A stretch of DNA of 13,136 nucleotides, taken from contig JAFTBL010000208.1 of assembly GCA_017455225.1 (NCBI GenBank), positions 1 through 13,136 of the forward strand, given 5' to 3'. Source of the DNA: Oscillospiraceae bacterium. GTDB taxonomy: Bacteria > Bacillota_A > Clostridia > Oscillospirales > Oscillospiraceae. How positions within the stretch are numbered: the first letter of the stretch is position 1; the number at the start of each line of letters is the position of its first letter. The translations under genes were made by a program, and so were the position numbers. The notes below the pieces were generated by a model that was not told the DNA's origin, made no database searches, and saw only the letters and a program-made list of their open reading frames with translations. This document shows, in pieces, positions 7,481 through 13,136 of the stretch.

Positions 7481-8832
7481 ACGCTCTGTTCCAATAACTC
7501 CACCACACGCCCGAATTCCATGGCGTGGGACGCCTTCACCAGCACCGCCGTGCCGGGCACAAACAGCTCTTTCATCGCTTGCGCAGCGTCCTCCACCGTG
7601 GAAAACCAACGGGCGTTATCATTTCCTTCTGTAAAGTATTTTGCCTTTTCACCAATTGCTACAACTGCGTCCAGCGGCAATTGAGCCGCCAGCGCACCCA
7701 CAGCGCGGTGAGCGCGCTCACTGCCCTCGCCCAGCTCGCCCATGTCACCCAGAATCGCCACGCGGCGGGGCCGTTCCGTCTTGGCAAGCAGGCGGAGCGC
7801 CTCCGCCATGGCCTGAGGATTGGCGTTGTAGCAGTCGTCGATGATGACCCGATCGCCCGGCAGGCGCACAAGGCGCATCCGGCTGCCCACGCTGCGATAG
7901 TCGCCGATGCCGGCCAGGATCTCCTCCTTTGCAAGGCCGAAATGCTCACCCAGCGCAATGGCCATGGACGCAGGATAGATCATGAAGCCGCCGGGTGCGG
8001 CGATATGCACCTCGTATCTCTCCTGCGCTGTGGTCACCACGCAGCGGGTGCCCTCAATGCCCTGCTCCCGGATCTCGCTGACCCGGACGTGACAGCCTTC
8101 ACTTGTCCCGCACAGGATAATCGGCTGATGTAAAGTGATTTTCCTTAACAGGTCGTCGTCACCGTTGAGGATGGCGACGCCGTCCGGGCGGAGGTGCTGA
8201 AATATCTCGCTCTTGGCCTGCAGGACGCCCAGCCGCGTGCCGCCCAGATTACCCATGTGAGCCTCGCCCACGTTGGTGATCACCGCCACCTGCGGCTGCA
8301 CCATGGCGCCCATGCAGGCGATCTCGCCGAAGTGATTCATGCCTGTCTCGATCACCGCCGCCTGATGCTCCGGCGCAAGGGACAGCAGCGTCAGCGGTGT
8401 GCCGACGGTACTGTTGAGGTTGCCTTCCGTCTTGTGGGTGCGGAAACGGCGCCCCAGCACGGCGGCAAGCATCTCTTTGGTGGTGGTCTTGCCGGCAGAG
8501 CCGGTGACCTGCACGAAGGGGATATCGAACTTTTCCCGGTACCATTTGGCAAGGGTCTGCAGCGCCTTTTCCGTGTCCGGCACGAGAATATAGCCCTTGC
8601 CGGGCAGCAGATGCCCCGGCTCTCTTGCGATCAGCCCGGCGACGGCGCCCTTTTCCAACGCGCTGTCCACAAACCGGTGCCCGTCCACCCGCTCGCCGGG
8701 CAGCGCCACATACAGATCGCCGTCCTTCACGGCGCGGCTGTCATGGATGACGCCGGTGACGGGCACTCCGCCCGCCTGCAGCAGTCGGCCGCCCACGGCG
8801 GCACACAGATCTTCCGTCGAATACGGCAGCAT
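7477..8832 (-). CDS. murF: UDP-N-acetylmuramoyl-tripeptide--D-alanyl-D-alanine ligase
   Basis: A 451-residue Mur ligase that adds D-Ala-D-Ala, made by the adjacent Ddl, to UDP-MurNAc-tripeptide using ATP in the cytoplasm. The N-terminal UDP-substrate domain carries TGVIHDSRAVKDGDLYVAL (26-44). The central ATPase has P-loop GSAGKTTT (111-118), LNSTVGTPLTLL (139-150), ETGMNHFGEI (162-171), NVGEAHMGNLG (187-197) and the expected carbamylated lysine Lys207 in LQAKSEI. The C-terminal domain has DDCYNANPQAMAEAL (332-346), the MurF-type YNANP, and ILGDMGELGEGS (360-371). The C-terminal LVKASHAMEF differs slightly from the common LVKGSR form. The ATG at 8832 overlaps the ddl stop as TGATG. The frame stays open upstream to 8973, but that part is the shadow of ddl. 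Confidence 0.96.
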   Translation of the reverse strand: MLPYSTEDLCAAVGGRLLQAGGVPVTGVIHDSRAVKDGDLYVALPGERVDGHRFVDSALEKGAVAGLIAREPGHLLPGKGYILVPDTEKALQTLAKWYREKFDIPFVQVTGSAGKTTTKEMLAAVLGRRFRTHKTEGNLNSTVGTPLTLLSLAPEHQAAVIETGMNHFGEIACMGAMVQPQVAVITNVGEAHMGNLGGTRLGVLQAKSEIFQHLRPDGVAILNGDDDLLRKITLHQPIILCGTSEGCHVRVSEIREQGIEGTRCVVTTAQERYEVHIAAPGGFMIYPASMAIALGEHFGLAKEEILAGIGDYRSVGSRMRLVRLPGDRVIIDDCYNANPQAMAEALRLLAKTERPRRVAILGDMGELGEGSERAHRAVGALAAQLPLDAVVAIGEKAKYFTEGNDNARWFSTVEDAAQAMKELFVPGTAVLVKASHAMEFGRVVELLEQSV

Positions 8833-9890
8833 CACAGCCCCGCCTTTCTCACCAGCAGCGACTGGCGCACGATCTCCTCGCACAGCTCGGCGTAATCCAT
8901 GCCGACGGCCGCCGCCTCCTTGGGCACGAGACTGGTGGGAGTCATGCCGGGCAGGGTGTTGACCTCCAGGCACCAGGCCCGCCCGTTCTCATCCAGCAAA
9001 AAGTCGCTGCGGGAATACACGCTCAGGCCCAGTGCCCGGTGCAGTGACAAAGCCATCTCGCCCATCTGACGCCATGCCTCCTCCGGAATGGGGGCGGGGC
9101 AGATCTCCGTGGCGCCGCCGGACTGGTACTTGGTTTCATAGTTGAAGTAGTCGGCGTTAGGGATGATCTCCACCGCCGGGAGATATCTGTCACCCAGCAC
9201 CGCCACCGTCAGCTCCCGGCCCCGAATCTTCTTCTCCACTATCACGTGGTTTCCGTAGCGCAGCACCCGGCGCAGCGCCGCGGCCAGTTCCTCCTTCGTG
9301 TCAGGCAGCTCCACCCCAACGGAGCTGCCGCCGTTGACGATCTTCACCGCGCAAGGCACCTCCAGCTCCTCCGTAAGCCGGGGAATGTCCGATTCTGTAT
9401 AGCGCACATCGCGCCAGGGGGCGGTGCGGATGCCGGCGCTGTCCATGATCCGCTTGGTGATGGACTTGTCCATGGCCATGGCGCTGGAAACGTAATCCGA
9501 GCCCGTGTAGGGTACGCCCAGCAGGTCAAGAGCCGCCTGAATGCGGCCGTCCTCGCCGCAGGCGCCGTGGAGCGCCAGAAACACCACGTCCGCCAGCGCG
9601 CACACCGCCAGCACGTTCTTGCCCAGCACCGCCGGGCTCTGATCGGCGCGGGCGGCGCGCACCGCGGCCAGATCCGGCGCCGCGGCAGACACCTGCACGT
9701 CGCTGCAGCGCCCGTCCGGCACGTCGAACAGCGACTCCAGCGAGCCCTGCCAATCCTCCAGCCCCATAAACATATCCACCAGCACCGCCCGGTGCCCCAT
9801 CTGCCGCAGGGCGCGGCACACCCCGGTGCCGCTGACCAGCGACACGTTGCGCTCCGTGCTCAGTCCGCCTGCCAAAACAACGATCTTCAT
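8832..9890 (-). CDS. ddl: D-alanine--D-alanine ligase
   Basis: A 352-residue ATP-grasp ligase that joins two D-alanines for the peptidoglycan stem. Motifs in order: GGLSTERNVSLVSG (8-21) with catalytic Glu13, HGACGEDGRIQ (108-118), KIVNGGSSVGV (183-193) for ATP and the Ser of the catalytic triad, the omega-loop NYETKY (250-255) and EVNTLPGMTPTSLVP (309-323) with metal ligands Glu309 and Asn311. Tyr255 in the omega loop matches ordinary D-Ala-D-Ala ligases; the D-lactate ligases of vancomycin resistance lack this KY pair, so the product is inferred to be D-Ala-D-Ala. The ATG at 9890 follows AGAGG and gives the canonical MKIVVLAGG start; a start at 9911 in the same frame has no better support. 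It is the first gene after promoter 9953-9981 and is coupled to murF. Confidence 0.96.
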   Translation of the reverse strand: MKIVVLAGGLSTERNVSLVSGTGVCRALRQMGHRAVLVDMFMGLEDWQGSLESLFDVPDGRCSDVQVSAAAPDLAAVRAARADQSPAVLGKNVLAVCALADVVFLALHGACGEDGRIQAALDLLGVPYTGSDYVSSAMAMDKSITKRIMDSAGIRTAPWRDVRYTESDIPRLTEELEVPCAVKIVNGGSSVGVELPDTKEELAAALRRVLRYGNHVIVEKKIRGRELTVAVLGDRYLPAVEIIPNADYFNYETKYQSGGATEICPAPIPEEAWRQMGEMALSLHRALGLSVYSRSDFLLDENGRAWCLEVNTLPGMTPTSLVPKEAAAVGMDYAELCEEIVRQSLLVRKAGL

Positions 9891-9952
9891 CCTGCAAGAC
9901 CTCTTTTCCAAAAGGTGGGGCGAGTGCCAACTCCACCCAATAATTCCATGTT

Positions 9953-9981
9953 AGTATATCATGCCCGCGCCGCAATTACAA
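9953..9981 (-). promoter_or_regulatory. Sigma-A-type promoter of the ddl operon
   Basis: Read on the minus strand, -35 TTGTAA (9981-9976) and -10 TATACT (9958-9953) are separated by exactly 17 nt, with an extended TGA directly before the -10. Transcription would start near 9946, giving a leader of about 55 nt before the ddl ATG. The leader contains a weak imperfect stem (about 9914-9937) with no recognised riboswitch pattern. The site lies just after the rodA terminator, as expected for a new transcription unit. Confidence 0.8.
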
Positions 9982-9985
9982 CCAA

Positions 9986-10011
9986 AAAAGACCTGCCGCA
10001 GCAGGTCTTTT
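9986..10011 (-). terminator. Intrinsic terminator of the rodA transcript
   Basis: An 11-bp perfect inverted repeat (arms 9986-9996 and 10001-10011) with a 4-nt loop, core GACCTGC/GCAGGTC. On the minus strand the hairpin runs into six consecutive T residues (complement of 9984-9989), 20 bp after the rodA stop. The plus-strand side ends in four T residues, so it might also stop plus-strand transcripts, but no plus-strand gene lies upstream. Confidence 0.88.
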
Positions 10012-10030
10012 CATCCTCCGGCGTCCGCCG

Positions 10031-11176
10031 TCACCGCAGCCAGTCGGGCAGCGAACGCTTCCGGATGCCGGACACCATGCCCATGGCGGCGAACAGCACC
10101 ACCAGCGACGAGCCGCCGTAGCTGATGAACGGCAGCGTCAGCCCGATCACCGGCACGAGAAAGAGGCACATGCCCACGTTGACGACGATCTGGAAGATCA
10201 GCATACCGCCCACGCCCACGCAGATGTAGGACTCCAGCGGGCTTTTGGCGTGATACGCCACCATGAAGCAGCGGATCACGATGGCCGCCAGCAGCAGCAG
10301 CACCGCCACGCAGCCGACCATGCCCAGCTCCTCCCCGATGGCGGAGAAAATGAAATCGGTATGCCGGGCGGGCAGGCTGTCGCTGTACTGGCTCTGGGTC
10401 TGGGTGCCGTGAAACAGCCCCTGCCCGGTCAGCTTGCCGCTGCCAAGGGCCAGCAGACTGCGGTTCTGGTGCCAGCCCACGCCCAGCGGATCCAGCTCGT
10501 GATCGAAAATGACCATGAATCGCTCCTTCATATAGGAGCTGATCTTATCCTCCTCCCACAGCACGTAAAACGCCGCGCCGCCCAACACCGCCGCGCCGGC
10601 GAACCACCGGGCCTTGACCCCGGCGGCAAAGCACATACACACGAAAATAAACGCATACACCAGCGCGCTGCCCATGTCGCCGGAGATGACGAAATACGCG
10701 CCAACCACCGCCAGAAGATGCCCGCCCAGCAGCGCCAGAGACCGTACCTTATGCAGCGTCTTTTCCTCCCGCAGCCACGCAAGCTGGCGCGCCAGCACGA
10801 TGATGAAGATCAGCTTCACCACCTCCGCCGGCTGGATATTCACCGGGAAATGGGGAATGTGCAGCCACGCCCGGTTGCCCCCCACCTCGATGCCCAGCGG
10901 CGTGCGCAGCAGCAAAAACAGCACGGCGCCTGCCAGCGCCATCCACCTCCACCACTTGGAAAGCTCCGCCACGTCCAGCGCCGACACCAGAAAGTACACC
11001 GCCACGCCGATCACCCACGCCGCGCCCTGCACCAGCACGTAGCTCCACGTTTCCATGTACCGGGTGGCGCTGGCGATCATCAAAAGGCCGAAGGCCGCGG
11101 CGGCGCAGCAAAACGCCAGCAGTACCCCGTCGGACTGCCGGAACAGATCGCCTATGAAACCGCGAAACCGCTGCAC
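10031..11176 (-). CDS. rodA: SEDS-family peptidoglycan glycosyltransferase, RodA type (FtsW/RodA/SpoVE)
   Basis: A 381-residue polytopic membrane protein with about ten hydrophobic segments, of the family that polymerises lipid II into glycan strands together with a class B PBP. Family landmarks: GGNRAWL (99-105), NIQPAEVVKL (113-122), SGDMGSAL (165-172), the large extracellular loop with SLPARHTDFIFSAIGEELG (267-285) and PFISYGGSS (349-357). The length matches RodA. It has no long tail of the FtsW sort, and the neighbourhood is ddl and murF with no division (dcw) genes, so RodA, serving side-wall synthesis, is favoured over FtsW; this is inference. The start is a GTG (11176-11174) preceded by AGGAGG at 9 nt; there is no nearby in-frame ATG with a comparable site. 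It is a single-gene unit with its own promoter and terminator. Confidence 0.9.
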   Translation of the reverse strand: MQRFRGFIGDLFRQSDGVLLAFCCAAAAFGLLMIASATRYMETWSYVLVQGAAWVIGVAVYFLVSALDVAELSKWWRWMALAGAVLFLLLRTPLGIEVGGNRAWLHIPHFPVNIQPAEVVKLIFIIVLARQLAWLREEKTLHKVRSLALLGGHLLAVVGAYFVISGDMGSALVYAFIFVCMCFAAGVKARWFAGAAVLGGAAFYVLWEEDKISSYMKERFMVIFDHELDPLGVGWHQNRSLLALGSGKLTGQGLFHGTQTQSQYSDSLPARHTDFIFSAIGEELGMVGCVAVLLLLAAIVIRCFMVAYHAKSPLESYICVGVGGMLIFQIVVNVGMCLFLVPVIGLTLPFISYGGSSLVVLFAAMGMVSGIRKRSLPDWLR

Positions 11177-11231
11177 GTGACCTCTCCTCCTGTGTAAAGC
11201 GCGGCAAACCGCCGCAGATCAGACCGTTTTT

Positions 11232-11260
11232 ATAGTATCACAATAAGTTTTCTCTGTAAA
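11232..11260 (-). promoter_or_regulatory. Promoter of rodA
   Basis: Minus-strand -35 TTTACA (11260-11255) and -10 TACTAT (11237-11232) are 17 nt apart, with an extended TGA before the -10. The start would be near 11225, leaving a leader of about 50 nt. The leader has a small GCGGC/GCCGC stem (11201-11215) upstream of the AGGAGG ribosome-binding site, too small to name as a regulator. Confidence 0.65.
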
Positions 11261-11294
11261 CGGTGGGCGCGGTCTTTTCTTTCGATTTTTTTTG

Positions 11295-11303
11295 TGGTAT
11301 AAT
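11295..11303 (+). promoter_or_regulatory. Extended -10 promoter of tsaE-tsaB
   Basis: A perfect TATAAT (11298-11303) with an extended TGG directly before it. At 17-nt spacing the -35 position reads TTTTCT (11275-11280), which is weak, so the extended -10 probably carries recognition, helped by the T-rich tract at 11286-11293. Transcription would begin near 11310, with a very short leader. The -35 box lies 14 nt from that of the divergent rodA promoter. Confidence 0.75.
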
Positions 11304-11334
11304 CGGTAAAAATGCGTAAAGGACGGTGACGGGC

Positions 11335-11760
11335 GTGGAATATCTCTCCCGCAGCGAAGCGGATACGGAGCGGCTGGGCGAGGCGTTGGCCCAGCGTCTG
11401 ACGGCGGGCAGCGTGGTAGCCTACACCGGCGATCTGGGCGCGGGAAAGACCGCCTTCACCCGGGGGCTTGCCCGAGGGCTTGGGTATGCAGGACGCGTCA
11501 CCAGCCCCACTTTCACCATCGTCAACGAGTATGAGGGGCGGCTGCCCCTGTTTCATTTCGACCTCTACCGCCTGCCGGACGCCGACGCGCTTTTTGACGT
11601 CGGCTGGGAGGACTATCTGGCACGGGGCGGCGTGTGCGCCGTGGAGTGGAGCGAGCACGCCGCCGGCGCGCTGCCGCCGGACACGATCACGGTGTCCATC
11701 CGCCGGGGCACGGCGGACAACGAGCGTGTGATCACCGTAACGGGAGGAACTGAGCTTTGA
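11335..11760 (+). CDS. tsaE: tRNA t6A synthesis ATPase TsaE
   Basis: A 141-residue P-loop ATPase of the TsaE (YjeE/YdiB) family, which works with TsaB and TsaD to transfer the threonylcarbamoyl group to A37 of ANN-decoding tRNAs. Seen: Walker A GDLGAGKT (32-39), [11 protein letters not shown] (57-67), HFDLYRL (74-80) and VEWSE (103-107), all in family order and at normal length. Start choice: the GTG at 11335 gives the family-like [15 protein letters not shown] and lies 11 nt after AAGGA; another in-frame GTG at 11326 would add three residues but sits too close to that site. It is the first gene of the plus-strand unit and its stop overlaps the tsaB start. Confidence 0.93.
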   Translation: MEYLSRSEADTERLGEALAQRLTAGSVVAYTGDLGAGKTAFTRGLARGLGYAGRVTSPTFTIVNEYEGRLPLFHFDLYRLPDADALFDVGWEDYLARGGVCAVEWSEHAAGALPPDTITVSIRRGTADNERVITVTGGTEL

Positions 11761-12464
11761 AGATACTGGCATTGGAGACCTCAGCCAAAAGCGTATCCGC
11801 GGCCGTGACGGAAAACGGCGCCGTGCTGGGCCACAGCTATCTTTGCACCGGCCTGACCCACAGCCGCACGCTGATGCCGCTGGTGGATGGGTTGCTGCGC
11901 TGCGGCGGCATGACGGCGGAGAAAATGGATCTGATCGCCGTGGCGGCGGGGCCCGGCTCCTTTACCGGGCTTCGGATCGGCGTGTCTGCCGCCAAGGGGC
12001 TTGCCTGGGCGCTGGATAAGCCCTGCTGCGGCGTGTCCACGCTGGAGGCCATGGCCGTGTGTCTGCGCCACGTGGACGGCACCCTGGTGTGCGCCATGGA
12101 CGCCCGGCGCCAGCAGATCTACAACGCGGTGTTCTCCGCCGAAGGCGGCAAGCTGACCCGGCGGACGGAGGATCGGGCCATCGCCCTTTCCACGCTGGCG
12201 GAGGAACTGAAAAATGACGAAAAAGAGAAAATAATCGTTGGCGACGGCGCGCAACTGTGCTATACTTACCTGCGGGAAGCCGGGATCGACTGCCGCATGG
12301 CGCCGCCCCATCTGGTGATGCAGAGCGCCGTAGGCGTGGCGCTGGCGGCGGAGGCTGCGGCGGCGCGGGGCGAAACGGTGACGGCGCAGCAGCTCGTTCC
12401 CCGCTACCTGCGCCTTTCGCAGGCGGAGCGGGAGCGGCTTGCCAAGGGCTTGTCCCTTTCCTGA
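11757..12464 (+). CDS. tsaB: tRNA t6A synthesis subunit TsaB
   Basis: A 235-residue actin/ASKHA-fold protein of the TsaB (YeaZ) family, the non-catalytic partner of TsaD in t6A synthesis. It starts [17 protein letters not shown], a degenerate phosphate loop, with THSRTLMPLVDGLL (34-47), AAGPGSFTGLRIG (63-75), a full-length C-terminal lobe and the terminal LVPRYLRLSQAERE (213-226). The start is a TTG (11757-11759) overlapping the tsaE stop (11758-11760), with GGAGG 9 nt upstream; the MKILALETS opening makes this start firm. rimI and tsaD, which often follow tsaB in Bacillota, do not follow here; upp does, after 42 bp without a terminator. Confidence 0.95.
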   Translation: MKILALETSAKSVSAAVTENGAVLGHSYLCTGLTHSRTLMPLVDGLLRCGGMTAEKMDLIAVAAGPGSFTGLRIGVSAAKGLAWALDKPCCGVSTLEAMAVCLRHVDGTLVCAMDARRQQIYNAVFSAEGGKLTRRTEDRAIALSTLAEELKNDEKEKIIVGDGAQLCYTYLREAGIDCRMAPPHLVMQSAVGVALAAEAAAARGETVTAQQLVPRYLRLSQAERERLAKGLSLS

Positions 12465-12506
12465 CGGGCGTATTCAAAAATTCTATATATACCGGAGGAA
12501 TGTCAC

Positions 12507-13136
12507 ATGAGCAACGCGAAGCAGTACGGTGAGAAAGTCCACATCATGGATCACCCGCTGGTGGCCCACAAGCTGACCATCATGCGCGACAAGCGCACCA
12601 GCGTGAAGGATTTCCGGGAGCTGGTCTCGGAGATCGGCATGCTGATCACCTACGAGGCCACCCGCGACCTGCCTTTGACCACCAAGACCATTGAAACGCC
12701 GCTTTGCAAGGCGGACATGCCTACGCTGGCAGGCCGCAAGTTCGTGGTGGTGCCTATCCTCCGGGCAGGTCTGGGTCTGGTGGACGGCGTGCTGCGCATG
12801 GTTCCCTCCGCCCGTGTGGGGCACATCGGCATGTTCCGCGACGAGGAAACGCTGGAGCCTCACCTGTACTTCTGCAAGATGCCCAAGGACGTGGCCGACC
12901 GCGACGTGATCATCGTGGATCCCATGCTGGCCACCGGCGGCAGCGCCGACATGGCCATTGAGGAAATGAAAAAGCGGGGCTGCAAAAACATCAAGCTGAT
13001 GGTGCTGGTGGCGGCGCCCGAGGGCGTGGAGTACATCACCTCCCGCCATCCCGACGTGGATATCTACGCCGGTGCGCTGGACGATCACCTGAACGAGAAC
13101 GGCTACATCGTTCCCGGTCTGGGCGACGCCGGCGAC
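12507..13136 (+). CDS. upp: Uracil phosphoribosyltransferase (runs off the right edge)
   Basis: 210 codons are visible with no stop. Family enzymes are about 208-215 residues and end shortly after PGLGDAGD, which here is the last visible segment (203-210), so only the final few residues are missing. The enzyme salvages uracil with PRPP to UMP in the cytoplasm. Motifs: [13 protein letters not shown] (16-28), the conserved [14 protein letters not shown] (81-94), the PRPP loop [12 protein letters not shown] (136-147) and the uracil-binding [12 protein letters not shown] (199-210). The ATG at 12507 follows GGAGGAA at 6-8 nt. The 42-bp gap after tsaB holds no hairpin and no convincing promoter, so it is probably read through from tsaE-tsaB. 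Confidence 0.96.
   Translation, partial: MSNAKQYGEKVHIMDHPLVAHKLTIMRDKRTSVKDFRELVSEIGMLITYEATRDLPLTTKTIETPLCKADMPTLAGRKFVVVPILRAGLGLVDGVLRMVPSARVGHIGMFRDEETLEPHLYFCKMPKDVADRDVIIVDPMLATGGSADMAIEEMKKRGCKNIKLMVLVAAPEGVEYITSRHPDVDIYAGALDDHLNENGYIVPGLGDAGD

Noticed and set aside
7477..8973. Longer N-terminal forms of murF (to 8973), the ABC-F gene (to 7609), the flavodoxin gene (to 5694) and prfA (to 5137)
   Set aside because: The added residues lie within the upstream gene in another frame and do not resemble the families. The internal ATGs start at the conserved N-termini and overlap or abut the preceding stop codons.
8832..9890. Ddl as a possible vancomycin-resistance D-Ala-D-Lac ligase
   Set aside because: The omega loop keeps the Lys-Tyr pair of ordinary D-Ala-D-Ala ligases, and no vanH or vanX neighbours are present.
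9914..9937. Imperfect stem-loop in the ddl leader
   Set aside because: Only 4+4 bp around a 4-nt bulge, with no match to a known riboswitch or T-box pattern. Such structures are common in GC-rich leaders.
11312..11329. A five-codon ATG frame (MRKGR) just before tsaE, ending in a TGA that overlaps the GTG at 11326
   Set aside because: It has no ribosome-binding site, lies almost at the predicted transcript start and shows no attenuator-like structure. It is most likely chance.
12461..12489. Possible upp promoter, CTGACG with a TATATA box at 17-nt spacing
   Set aside because: The predicted transcription start (about 12496) would fall inside the GGAGG ribosome-binding site of upp and remove part of it. 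The TA-rich run is more simply the spacer before the site.

Overview
The window is a GC-rich stretch of bacterial chromosome filled with tightly packed housekeeping genes. The gene set (SEDS protein, Ddl, MurF, ABC-F ATPase, RF1, Sua5, M18 aminopeptidase, TepA-type ClpP, TsaE, TsaB, UPRT), consensus AGGAGG ribosome-binding sites and a TepA-like protein suggest a Gram-positive Bacillota. The high GC and the LUD-domain and M18 variants suggest a high-GC Clostridia lineage such as Oscillospiraceae. That placement is inference; no taxonomic marker gene such as rRNA is present. I see no tRNA, rRNA, IS element, prophage, CRISPR array or sign of recent transfer.

Minus strand, positions 1-9981: one long run of genes, read from right to left. 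A strong promoter (9953-9981) drives ddl (D-Ala-D-Ala ligase), murF, an ABC-F ATPase, a small flavodoxin, prfA (RF1), a LUD-domain protein, a Sua5-CoaE fusion, an M18 aminopeptidase and the start of a TepA-like ClpP-class protease that leaves the window. Junctions down to the aminopeptidase are TGATG or ATGA overlaps, an 8-bp overlap, or gaps of 4-16 bp, so this looks like a single translationally coupled operon. The last junction is 58 bp and holds a hairpin covering the protease gene's ribosome-binding site.

Minus strand, 9986-11260: a RodA/FtsW-family gene with its own promoter (11232-11260) and a clear intrinsic terminator (9986-10011) that separates it from the ddl operon. RodA, Ddl and MurF all serve peptidoglycan synthesis: Ddl makes D-Ala-D-Ala, MurF adds it to the UDP-MurNAc-tripeptide, and the SEDS protein polymerises the glycan.

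Plus strand, 11298-13136: an extended -10 promoter lies back to back with the rodA promoter and drives tsaE, tsaB and then upp, which runs off the right edge. TsaE and TsaB, with the Sua5 half of the fusion protein, are three of the four bacterial t6A tRNA-modification factors. TsaD is not in the window.

I found no evidence of a new multi-gene system. The points most worth a second look are the Sua5-CoaE fusion, a His-to-Gln change at the stop-codon-reading site of RF1, and the hairpin over the TepA start site.
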